Origin: Methanobacteriota archaeon
GTDB lineage: Archaea; Thermoplasmatota; Poseidoniia; Poseidoniales; Poseidoniaceae
Direction of reading: 5' to 3'
Length of the DNA stretch: 8,906 nucleotides
Assembly: GCA_002728035.1 (NCBI GenBank)
Contig: PBUZ01000111.1
Location: 1-8,906 of the forward strand
Shown: piece after piece, positions 1 to 5,537 of the stretch
Position numbering within the stretch: position 1 is the first letter of the stretch
Layout: every line of letters begins with the position of its first letter
Position numbers and translations under genes: made by a program
The notes under the pieces: generated by a model
The model's database searches: none
The model's input: only the letters and a program-made list of their open reading frames with translations
Told to the model about the DNA's origin: nothing

Positions 1-1
1 C

Positions 2-259
2 GCTTGGTCCCGTGACCAAGAAGAGAAGATCTACGTGCAACACCGCTTGAAAGAACACGGCGCAGAAGTCTGGGAATGGTTTGACAACGGGGCCTACTTC
101 TACATCTGTGGTGACAAATCCCGCATGGCCAAGGACGTCCATAGGGCGCTCATCGAAATCGCGATGGAGCACGGCGGCATGTCCGAAGCAGACGCCACCC
201 ACTTCATCGAGAAGACGATGATGAAGGACGAGAAGCGCTACTTGCGCGACGTTTACTGA
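2..259 (+). CDS. cysJ: C-terminal end of CysJ-type NADPH-dependent flavoprotein reductase (partial, 5' end outside window)
   Basis: The window opens inside this gene. The 85 visible residues form the end of the NADPH-binding half of a ferredoxin-NADP reductase-like domain. They contain the SRDQ..KIYVQ segment, which in CysJ and other diflavin reductases contacts the NADPH phosphate, then YICGD..RMAKDV, an HGGMS stretch and the typical terminal RYLRDVY with its aromatic last residue. In this family electrons pass from NADPH through FAD, and usually FMN, to a partner such as sulfite reductase, in the cytoplasm. The FAD and any FMN domain lie off the left edge, so a single-flavin reductase, for example one serving an oxygenase such as BoxA, cannot be excluded; the tail looks most like CysJ. 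It overlaps the convergent SLOG gene by 7 bases. Family confidence is high and partner identity is unknown. Confidence 0.88.
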   Translation, partial: AWSRDQEEKIYVQHRLKEHGAEVWEWFDNGAYFYICGDKSRMAKDVHRALIEIAMEHGGMSEADATHFIEKTMMKDEKRYLRDVY

Positions 260-723
260 TCGTCCTCAGGCACCGGCCGGACCATCACGTGGAGGCCTTT
301 GGCCCTCGCCGCTTCCACCATACGATGCGTCCAAACTGACCTTGGTCCGGGGCAAGCCAACACATGGGTCGCGTACCCCAACAGGGTCTCGACCAGTTCG
401 GGTGATGCTGCCGAGCGCCCTGGGTCTTCGACGCCAGGCCGTGGCGCTCCCCACGCTTCCTCAAAGGCCGCGAAGTGGATGTTGTGGTTGGTGGCCCAGC
501 GCTCGGCCAACGCATCGATCCCAGAAGCGCCCCCACAGATGATGACGTCCGGCCAGCAGTTGTACTCAATCCATGTCTCAAGTTCGGCCTCCAACCATCC
601 GTAATCGTAGAACCTGCTGTCGCCACAGATGATCAGGTTGGTGACCACCCCGTCGTTGTTCAAATCGCGTCCTGCAAGTCTCTCGGCCCTCGCACGGCCT
701 TGGCCCAATCCGTCCCCGCTCAT
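253..723 (-). CDS. SLOG-superfamily (DUF2493-like) protein
   Basis: This small cytoplasmic Rossmann-like protein resembles the DUF2493/YAcAr branch of the SLOG superfamily (DprA and lysine-decarboxylase-like folds). These domains are thought to bind nucleotides or nucleotide-derived ligands; no reaction can be assigned. Signatures are a beta strand running into ICGDSR, then IICGGASGIDALAERWA (the glycine-rich ligand loop), and later CPGPRSVWTHRMVEAARAKG. The start is uncertain. ATG at 723 gives 156 residues and has a weak GATAC box about 25 bases upstream. GTG at 729 would add two residues. GTG at 648 (131 residues, MVTNLIICGDSR) matches the usual short N-terminus of the family, and the Gly/Arg-rich residues before it look less conserved. 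The gene is divergent from the biotin carboxylase and tail-to-tail with the flavoprotein. Family call is fairly sure; function is unknown. Confidence 0.8.
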   Translation of the reverse strand: MSGDGLGQGRARAERLAGRDLNNDGVVTNLIICGDSRFYDYGWLEAELETWIEYNCWPDVIICGGASGIDALAERWATNHNIHFAAFEEAWGAPRPGVEDPGRSAASPELVETLLGYATHVLACPGPRSVWTHRMVEAARAKGLHVMVRPVPEDDQ

Positions 724-804
724 GTGCACTCATCGGCGTCGGCCCGTATCGCTCTTTCGGTCCGCTGTTTCGACCGCTGAAGGACCGAGGGCATCATAGA
801 CGGT

Positions 805-810
805 ATGTTC
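805..810 (+). promoter_or_regulatory. Possible half-site of the CGAACATGTTCG operator in the biotin carboxylase leader
   Basis: ATGTTC here equals the right half of the palindrome found before the regulator gene, and it begins 18 bases before the preferred ATG at 823. In the regulator promoter the same hexamer begins 18 bases before the preferred ATG at 2214, and a TATA-like box occupies about -29 to -24 in both. The left half of the palindrome is not conserved here. A single hexamer match may be chance, so this is only a candidate. Confidence 0.25.
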
Positions 811-822
811 CTCCCCATGCCC

Positions 823-2163
823 ATGGCCTTCAAGCGGGTGCTCATTGCCAACCGCGGCGAGATTGCGCTGCGCATCCTCCGAACCCTTCGTGACCTTGGC
901 ATTGAGGCGGCCATCATCCACGGCCGCGAAGACCGTTTGTCGCTCCCAGTGCGCCTTGCGGACGTGGCCTATGAGATCGTGCGGACCAACCCACTGGACA
1001 GCTACCTCGACATCGAAGCCGTGGTGCAAGCGGCCAAGGACCTTGAGTGCGATGCGGTTCACCCTGGCTACGGATTCTTGGCCGAAAACGCCGCCTTCGT
1101 CCACCGTTTGGAGGAAGAGGGCATCACCTTCATTGGACCGGCAGCAGAGGTCATCACCCTGCTCGGCGACAAAATCGAGGCGCGTGCCGCCATGGAGGCG
1201 GCGGGCCTGCCCACCGCCAAAGGCAGCAGCGAACCCATCAGCGAAGCCAGCGTGGCCGCTTCCTTGGCCGACGACATCGGCTACCCGGTCATCATCAAAG
1301 CGGCGGCCGGGGGCGGCGGCATCGGGATGCAGATCGTCAATGCGGCCGACGAATTCGAGGGCGCACTTCGCCTGTGTCAAAGCCGCGCAAAGTCTGCGTT
1401 CGGGGACGACCGCGTCTTTGTGGAGAAGTACATCCAAGGTGCTCAACACGTGGAATTCCAAGTGCTGGCCGACGGCAAGAAGGCCATTCACTTCGGTGAG
1501 CGCTTCTGTTCCATTCAACGCCGGCATCAGAAATTGGTCGAGGAAGGCCCATGGTTGACCGACGAGAAGCGGGCTGAAATCGGGGCCCTCGTCTGTGCAG
1601 GAGCGGAGTCGGTGGGCTACAAGGGCTTGGCGACCTTCGAATTCCTTCGTGACGCCAACGGCGACTTCTACTTCCTTGAGGTCAACCCTCGCGTGCAGGT
1701 CGAACACACGGTCACCGAACTCATCACCGGACACAACCTCGTTGAACTTGGCATCCGTGTGGCTCAAGGCGAAGCCTTGCCGCTCGCGCAGGAGGACATC
1801 ACCTGGCGCGGGCATGCGATCCAGTGCCGCCTGAACGCCGAAGACCCGAAGCAATTCATCCCCTCGCCCGGTCGCCTTTGGGACTGCCACTTCCCGTCGG
1901 GTTTTGGCATCCGATGCGACACCCACGCCCATCCGGGCTACGAGATGCCGGGGTGCTTCGACTCCCTGTTGGCCAAACTCCTGACGTGGGGCCATGACCG
2001 TGAGGACGCCGTCCGGCGCATGCGGACGGCCCTGGACGAAACCGTGATCACAGGCGTGGAGCACCTCATTCCCTTGCACCGCCGCATCATGGACGAAGAG
2101 GATTTCATCGCCCGAGACATCACCATCCGCTACATCGAGGAACACCCAGACCTCTTGGGATGA
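823..2163 (+). CDS. accC: Biotin carboxylase subunit of an acyl-CoA carboxylase
   Basis: This is a complete stand-alone biotin carboxylase of 446 residues, the length of E. coli AccC. It uses ATP and bicarbonate to carboxylate biotin on a carrier protein, for an acetyl/propionyl-CoA-type carboxylase. Visible are the N-terminal domain opening FKRVLIANRGEIA, the ATP-grasp lysines (K117 in GDK, K159), the glycine loop GGGGIGM (163-169), C229 and K237 in CSIQRRHQK, and the metal/biotin site E286, N288, R290, E294 in EVNPRVQVEH. Two common-variant positions differ from E. coli: Ile in the glycine loop, and Pro in NPR where E. coli has NTR. ATG at 823 gives the canonical N-terminus and lies about 26 bases after a weak ATCATAG box; in-frame ATGs at 805 and 817 are alternatives. 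No biotin carrier or carboxyltransferase is adjacent, so acetyl-CoA, propionyl-CoA and other substrates cannot be told apart. Confidence 0.93.
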   Translation: MAFKRVLIANRGEIALRILRTLRDLGIEAAIIHGREDRLSLPVRLADVAYEIVRTNPLDSYLDIEAVVQAAKDLECDAVHPGYGFLAENAAFVHRLEEEGITFIGPAAEVITLLGDKIEARAAMEAAGLPTAKGSSEPISEASVAASLADDIGYPVIIKAAAGGGGIGMQIVNAADEFEGALRLCQSRAKSAFGDDRVFVEKYIQGAQHVEFQVLADGKKAIHFGERFCSIQRRHQKLVEEGPWLTDEKRAEIGALVCAGAESVGYKGLATFEFLRDANGDFYFLEVNPRVQVEHTVTELITGHNLVELGIRVAQGEALPLAQEDITWRGHAIQCRLNAEDPKQFIPSPGRLWDCHFPSGFGIRCDTHAHPGYEMPGCFDSLLAKLLTWGHDREDAVRRMRTALDETVITGVEHLIPLHRRIMDEEDFIARDITIRYIEEHPDLLG

Positions 2164-2183
2164 CGTCGTGGTGCCAACGGCAG

Positions 2184-2190
2184 GCTTAAC
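2184..2190 (+). promoter_or_regulatory. TATA-like box of the HTH_10 regulator gene
   Basis: GCTTAAC is the most AT-rich stretch between the biotin carboxylase stop and the regulator. It lies about 24-30 bases before the ATG at 2214, the spacing expected of an archaeal TATA box for a leaderless transcript. It abuts the palindrome at 2191-2202. The match to a TATA consensus is modest. Confidence 0.45.
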
Positions 2191-2202
2191 CGAACATGTT
2201 CG
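2191..2202 (+). promoter_or_regulatory. Perfect palindrome CGAACATGTTCG, candidate operator of the regulator gene
   Basis: The 12 bases read the same on both strands. The same 12-mer recurs at 2858-2869 before the oxygenase operon. Here it lies immediately downstream of the TATA-like box and before the expected transcription start, where a bound protein would be expected to block transcription. A dimeric helix-turn-helix protein is the natural ligand, and the adjacent HTH_10 regulator is the obvious candidate. Binding is inferred, not shown. Confidence 0.6.
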
Positions 2203-2213
2203 GGTTCCAACGC

Positions 2214-2837
2214 ATGGGCAGCCACCGCCTTCGCATCGAGGTGCGGCTTCCAGACGGACACTGGGCCGGTGACGTCACGCGCGCCAACCCGACCGAAGTC
2301 CTTCGCATCGAGAAGCACATGCCGCTGTCACGTGGCCGGGGGACGGCACGAATTTCGGGTGGCCCATCCCTCTACACCTCCATCGATGCTCATCCAAAAA
2401 TCGAAGCTCTGCGCGACGTTGAGCAACGTCACCCCTCCGTGGACATCAGCGCCGGCGGGGGAGGTTTTCTTCGACCGTTGATCGACGTCGGCGTGATCCC
2501 CAACACCCCCTTCGAGGTCAGGGACGGTTGGGTGGAATGGACCATTGAATGCACTCAAATCAAGGCCAAGAGCCTCATTCAACGCTTCCGCGAGGACGGG
2601 TTGCCGCACCGTCTGCTGTCAACACGAAGCGGCAGCACGGAATTGCTCACCCCCAAGCAACGGCAAGTGTTCGAACTCGCCCTGCGCGAAGGCTACTATG
2701 ACGTGCCTCGACGCACGAGCATCACGGAAATGGCCCGCCTTCTCGGGGTCGCCAAGTCCACGCTTTCCGCTCAGATGCACAGGATGGAATCGGCCGTCAT
2801 GCGTACCTTTGCTGAAGACATCCGCAAACAGCGGTGA
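2214..2837 (+). CDS. HTH_10 (bacterio-opsin-activator-type) transcriptional regulator
   Basis: This 207-residue DNA-binding regulator has a C-terminal HTH_10 domain (about 145-200). It starts LLTPKQRQVFELALREGYYDVPR, and its helix-turn-helix is TEMARLLGVAKSTLSAQMHR (171-190). About 140 N-terminal residues form a domain with no recognised PAS, GAF or response-regulator motif; it presumably senses a ligand or partner. Small HTH_10 proteins with such N-termini are common in archaea. ATG at 2214 is preferred because a TATA-like box lies at the leaderless distance. The in-frame ATG at 2196 sits inside the palindrome and too close to that box. The gene precedes the oxygenase operon on the same strand, and both promoters carry CGAACATGTTCG, so I infer that it regulates itself and that operon. 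Target and effector are untested. Confidence 0.88.
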   Translation: MGSHRLRIEVRLPDGHWAGDVTRANPTEVLRIEKHMPLSRGRGTARISGGPSLYTSIDAHPKIEALRDVEQRHPSVDISAGGGGFLRPLIDVGVIPNTPFEVRDGWVEWTIECTQIKAKSLIQRFREDGLPHRLLSTRSGSTELLTPKQRQVFELALREGYYDVPRRTSITEMARLLGVAKSTLSAQMHRMESAVMRTFAEDIRKQR

Positions 2838-2843
2838 TGCAAC

Positions 2844-2855
2844 CGAACATGTCCA
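2844..2855 (+). promoter_or_regulatory. Imperfect second copy of the CGAACATGTTCG palindrome (distal site)
   Basis: CGAACATGTCCA matches the perfect palindrome at 10 of 12 positions: the left half is intact and the right half is degenerate. Its centre is 14 bases upstream of the centre of the perfect copy at 2858-2869, with two bases between the 12-mers. Paired sites suggest cooperative binding of two dimers or of one tetramer. Confidence 0.5.
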
Positions 2856-2857
2856 TA

Positions 2858-2869
2858 CGAACATGTTCG
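2858..2869 (+). promoter_or_regulatory. Perfect palindrome CGAACATGTTCG upstream of the oxygenase operon
   Basis: This is identical to the 12-mer in the regulator promoter. It ends 36 bases before the oxygenase ATG and just upstream of a weak AT-rich stretch (CATTTGT, 2871-2877) that may serve as the TATA box. A site immediately upstream of TATA is a position from which archaeal activators recruit TBP/TFB, unlike the downstream position in the regulator gene. The role is inferred. Confidence 0.6.
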
Positions 2870-2905
2870 CCATTTGTCCAAGGGTGACGATGCCTTCCCC
2901 GTAGC

Positions 2906-4066
2906 ATGGACAACCTGCCGGAAACGTGGGACGACTGGATTGCAAACTTCGAAGATTGGCAAGACCGCGTTGGCTTTGAGCGCGCATGGCTTGGCGACTT
3001 CAACCTCGACGTGCTCTTCGATTGGGACCGCGCAGGCGACGTCATCGAATTCGGTGACTTGGCTGGCCGTCCCAAGTGGGAACGTGCCATGCAGGTGCCC
3101 CAACAGAACATGCGCGACGCGATGATCACGATGATCACCGTTCAGGGCGACACCGAATTCGCCTCCGTCGAGCAGCAGCGCCACCTCCTGGCCAGTGCTC
3201 CCACCGAATACGACCGCTACGCTGCAGCCCGCATCATGGCCGAAGAACAGCGCCACGGCTGGCAGATGGCCTACCTCCTGATGACCTACTTCGGTCAGCA
3301 AGGACGCCGCGAGGCGCAGAAGCTCCTCGAGCGCAACGCCCAGGACGGCGACCGCTTGCTCGGTGCCTTCAACCGGCCGATGCCGCACTGGCTCGACTTC
3401 TTCTGCTACACGATGTTCGTGGACCGTGACGGCAAGTTCCAACTGGGCATGCTGTCCACGTCCGGGTTCAAGCCGCTGGCCGCATCGATGGGCCCGATGC
3501 TGAAGGAGGAATCCTTCCACCTCGGCACCGGATCCAACGGCCTGCGCCGCATCATCACCGCCGGCGTGGTGCCTCTGGACATGCTCCAGCGCTACATGAA
3601 CAAGTGGGTCTCCACCGCGCACGACCTCTTTGGCGTTGACGAGTCGTCGTCCGCCGAGTGGGCGTACGTGTGGGGCATCAAGGGCCGCTGGGACGAGCGC
3701 AAGAAGCAGGAAGAGGGCGTAGCTCTGGACCGCGATCACCTCAACGAAGAGGCTCGAGGACACTACCATCAGGAGATCGTCGACGCGGTGAAGGCCCTCT
3801 GCGGCTACTTGCCCGAAGGTGCCGAAAAGTTGTACGTGCCACACGAGAACTTCAACCGTGACATCGGCGCCTTCGCCAGCGGCCGTTACACCGTCGAGGG
3901 TACGCCCTTCGAAGGTGACGACGCGGCCTGGGAGGCCTACCTCCTCACCGTGCTCCCGACGCCTGAGGATGAAGCGGCCCTGCCCGCCATCTTCGAGCAG
4001 CAGTGGATCAGCGAGAAGCCCCTCTCTGCACGCCAGCGTGCGAGCGGCATCGGCGCCTCCGCCTGA
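2906..4066 (+). CDS. boxB: BoxB-like di-iron acyl-CoA oxygenase (benzoyl-CoA 2,3-epoxidase subunit B family)
   Basis: This 386-residue ferritin-fold oxygenase resembles BoxB, which epoxidises benzoyl-CoA with O2 and electrons from the reductase BoxA, more than PaaA of phenylacetyl-CoA epoxidase. The di-iron site is complete: E84, E114-x-x-H117, D173 and E202-x-x-H205. The intervals E84 to E114 (30) and D173 to E202 (29) match the BoxB ligands as I recall them. Signature stretches are SVEQQRHLL (87-95), AEEQRHGW (112-119), FVDRDGKFQL (171-180) and KEESFH (200-205). It is shorter than typical BoxB (about 470 residues) at both ends, so the substrate may differ. No BoxA, BoxC or PaaBCDE gene is in the window. 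It heads an operon with the 178-residue protein, a transporter and a hydroxyacyl-CoA dehydrogenase. The start MDNLPETW is the first in-frame ATG after the operator sites. Family fairly sure; substrate unknown. Confidence 0.85.
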   Translation: MDNLPETWDDWIANFEDWQDRVGFERAWLGDFNLDVLFDWDRAGDVIEFGDLAGRPKWERAMQVPQQNMRDAMITMITVQGDTEFASVEQQRHLLASAPTEYDRYAAARIMAEEQRHGWQMAYLLMTYFGQQGRREAQKLLERNAQDGDRLLGAFNRPMPHWLDFFCYTMFVDRDGKFQLGMLSTSGFKPLAASMGPMLKEESFHLGTGSNGLRRIITAGVVPLDMLQRYMNKWVSTAHDLFGVDESSSAEWAYVWGIKGRWDERKKQEEGVALDRDHLNEEARGHYHQEIVDAVKALCGYLPEGAEKLYVPHENFNRDIGAFASGRYTVEGTPFEGDDAAWEAYLLTVLPTPEDEAALPAIFEQQWISEKPLSARQRASGIGASA

Positions 4067-4075
4067 AACGACCTC

Positions 4076-4082
4076 AAGGTGG
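4076..4082 (+). promoter_or_regulatory. Shine-Dalgarno site fixing the start of the 178-residue gene
   Basis: AAGGTGG lies 7 bases before the ATG at 4090 and selects that start over in-frame codons further upstream that overlap the oxygenase gene. It is consistent with translation from a polycistronic message. Confidence 0.6.
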
Positions 4083-4089
4083 CATCGCG

Positions 4090-4626
4090 ATGATCCCGGT
4101 CGAATTGTACGGGGTCAACGCGGAGCGTTGCGAACGCCTCTACGAGGAACTCCCCGCTTTGGTGGCGGACATGGAGGACGATACCGCATACGGCGAAGTG
4201 CTCTATGCAGCCGAGGAAAGCAACATCCTGAGCACCGTGGAACGGGCCGATGCGTGGGCTGACGCGACACCTTTCGCGTGGCCCGATGACATCGCGATGG
4301 AGGTTGAGATGGCCCTGCGTAGCGCCCGCTACCCTGACGTGGGCCTTTTCGAGCACCTGATGACCCTCGATGGCGTGGATGCTGTTCGGATTTCCCGATG
4401 GGCCCACTTCGTGGGACGCGTCTATCCAATCTACAGCGCTGAGGCCTGCGCTGCCCTGGAGGACATGGACCTCCCGACACCGTTCAAACCCGACGACATC
4501 GCCTCCTACGGCGTGTATGTGTCCCGCATCGAGGGGCTGAAGAAGCACGCCCCCGCCGCCGGCTTGCCGGAGATTGGGCTGCCACGGGCCCGCGTGCTCC
4601 AGCTGGGCTTGGAGCGCTTCGAATGA
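4090..4626 (+). CDS. Uncharacterised mainly helical protein, oxygenase-operon partner
   Basis: I do not recognise this 178-residue protein. It has no signal peptide, membrane segment or cysteine cluster, is acidic in its N-terminal half and appears mainly alpha-helical. The segment at about 90-124 (LMTLDGVDAVRISRWAHF, then YPIYSAEACAAL), followed by a Y..Y pattern near 140-143 and an R-rich helix near the end, faintly recalls the helix-hairpin-helix core of HhH-GPD-like proteins. In that fold an Asp usually follows the Pro-hydrophobic pair; here Ser116 occupies that place, so glycosylase activity looks unlikely. It starts 23 bases after the oxygenase stop with a good Shine-Dalgarno site, and its stop overlaps the next start (ATGA). 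Co-translation suggests a role tied to the oxygenase or transporter. The fold comparison is weak. Confidence 0.82.
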   Translation: MIPVELYGVNAERCERLYEELPALVADMEDDTAYGEVLYAAEESNILSTVERADAWADATPFAWPDDIAMEVEMALRSARYPDVGLFEHLMTLDGVDAVRISRWAHFVGRVYPIYSAEACAALEDMDLPTPFKPDDIASYGVYVSRIEGLKKHAPAAGLPEIGLPRARVLQLGLERFE

Positions 4627-5537
4627 ATCACGTCGGCTTGCACGCCCGCCTGTGGCTGGTCGCTGCGTTCTGGGGCATTGCATGGACCGCAGGCCGCGTG
4701 ATCGCCACCGAGATGAACGCATGGCCGGTGTTTGGAGCGTGGTTGCGCTACCTCATCGCCGTCCCTGCGTTTTTGCTCTGGCTGAAGTTCTCCGAAGGAT
4801 GGTTTGTACCGACGTGGTTGCAGTGGCGACGTTTGCTGTGGATCGGCGCATGCTCCACCTTCCTCTATCAGGTGCTCTTCATGTACGGCATGGGATGGAC
4901 CGCGGCCGGTGACGCCTCGCTGATGATCACCCTCAACCCCCTGTTCACGAGCATCCTCGCCGTGCTTGTCCTTGGCCATCCGATGACGAAGGAACTCGGT
5001 GGCGGTTTGGCGCTGGGCCTGATGGGCATCGTGGTCCTCTTTCTTGCCTCGCCGAACGTCGACCTGCCCGTTGCGGAGCGATGGTTGGGCAACGCCTTCA
5101 TCGCGGCCTCTGCGTTGGCCTGGGCCACCGCGACCCTGCTGATTCGCAAAGCCATGGACGTGGAAGAGACCGACAACGACGGACCGATGAGCCCGCTGCA
5201 GATCACCGTCTGGTCTTCCGCGGTCGGATTGGTGTTCCTCACCCCATGGTCTGGCTACGAGGTGGCGAGCGGGGGCTGGCCGGTGGTGGACCTCGCGAGT
5301 CTTGCGGCCATCGTGTTCCTCGCGCTCTTGTCCACCGTGTTGGCCTATGTGTGGTTTGCCGAGGGCGTCAAACGGATCGGTCCAAGCCGAACCTCAACCT
5401 ACGTGTACCTCGTCCCAATCTTCGGCATCCTCAGCGGCCACCTGCTCTTGAACGAACAATTGGGATGGAGCCTTGTGCTTGCGCTGGTGCTCATCCTCAG
5501 CGGGGTCAGCCTCGCTCAGCGTTCAACGAAGGCCTGA
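4623..5537 (+). CDS. EamA/DMT-family membrane transporter
   Basis: This 304-residue inner-membrane permease of the drug/metabolite transporter superfamily has two EamA repeats (about 8-142 and 155-298). Ten hydrophobic segments are visible, near 10-29, 34-54, 70-88, 94-118, 124-142, 155-176, 192-209, 224-243, 256-274 and 281-297. Family marks are the LRY motif after helix 2, TLNPLFTSILAVLVLG at the end of repeat 1, and the matching YLVPIFGILSGHLLLNE in repeat 2. Members export or import small metabolites and amino acids; substrates are rarely predictable. Its ATG overlaps the previous stop by 4 bases, and its stop shares one base with a possible start of the next gene, so translation is probably coupled. 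Operon context suggests it moves the oxygenase substrate or a product; this is inference. Confidence 0.9.
   Translation: MNHVGLHARLWLVAAFWGIAWTAGRVIATEMNAWPVFGAWLRYLIAVPAFLLWLKFSEGWFVPTWLQWRRLLWIGACSTFLYQVLFMYGMGWTAAGDASLMITLNPLFTSILAVLVLGHPMTKELGGGLALGLMGIVVLFLASPNVDLPVAERWLGNAFIAASALAWATATLLIRKAMDVEETDNDGPMSPLQITVWSSAVGLVFLTPWSGYEVASGGWPVVDLASLAAIVFLALLSTVLAYVWFAEGVKRIGPSRTSTYVYLVPIFGILSGHLLLNEQLGWSLVLALVLILSGVSLAQRSTKA

Noticed and set aside
730..2145. Long minus-strand open frame (471 codons) opposite the biotin carboxylase
   Set aside because: It is an antisense shadow of a clearly conserved gene. GC-rich third positions remove stops on the opposite strand, and its translation shows no family motif.
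2196..2213. Start of the regulator at the ATG inside the palindrome
   Set aside because: It lies only about 6 bases after the TATA-like box, whereas ATG 2214 is at the expected distance; the embedded ATG is simply part of the symmetric CATG core.
2771..3844. Minus-strand open frame (357 codons) opposite the oxygenase and regulator end
   Set aside because: It crosses the promoter with the operator pair and lies antisense to the conserved di-iron motifs; no motif of its own was seen.
4003..4089. Upstream extension of the 178-residue protein into the end of the oxygenase gene
   Set aside because: The extension would overlap the oxygenase C-terminus with a Cys/Arg-rich low-quality sequence, and a good Shine-Dalgarno site points to ATG 4090.
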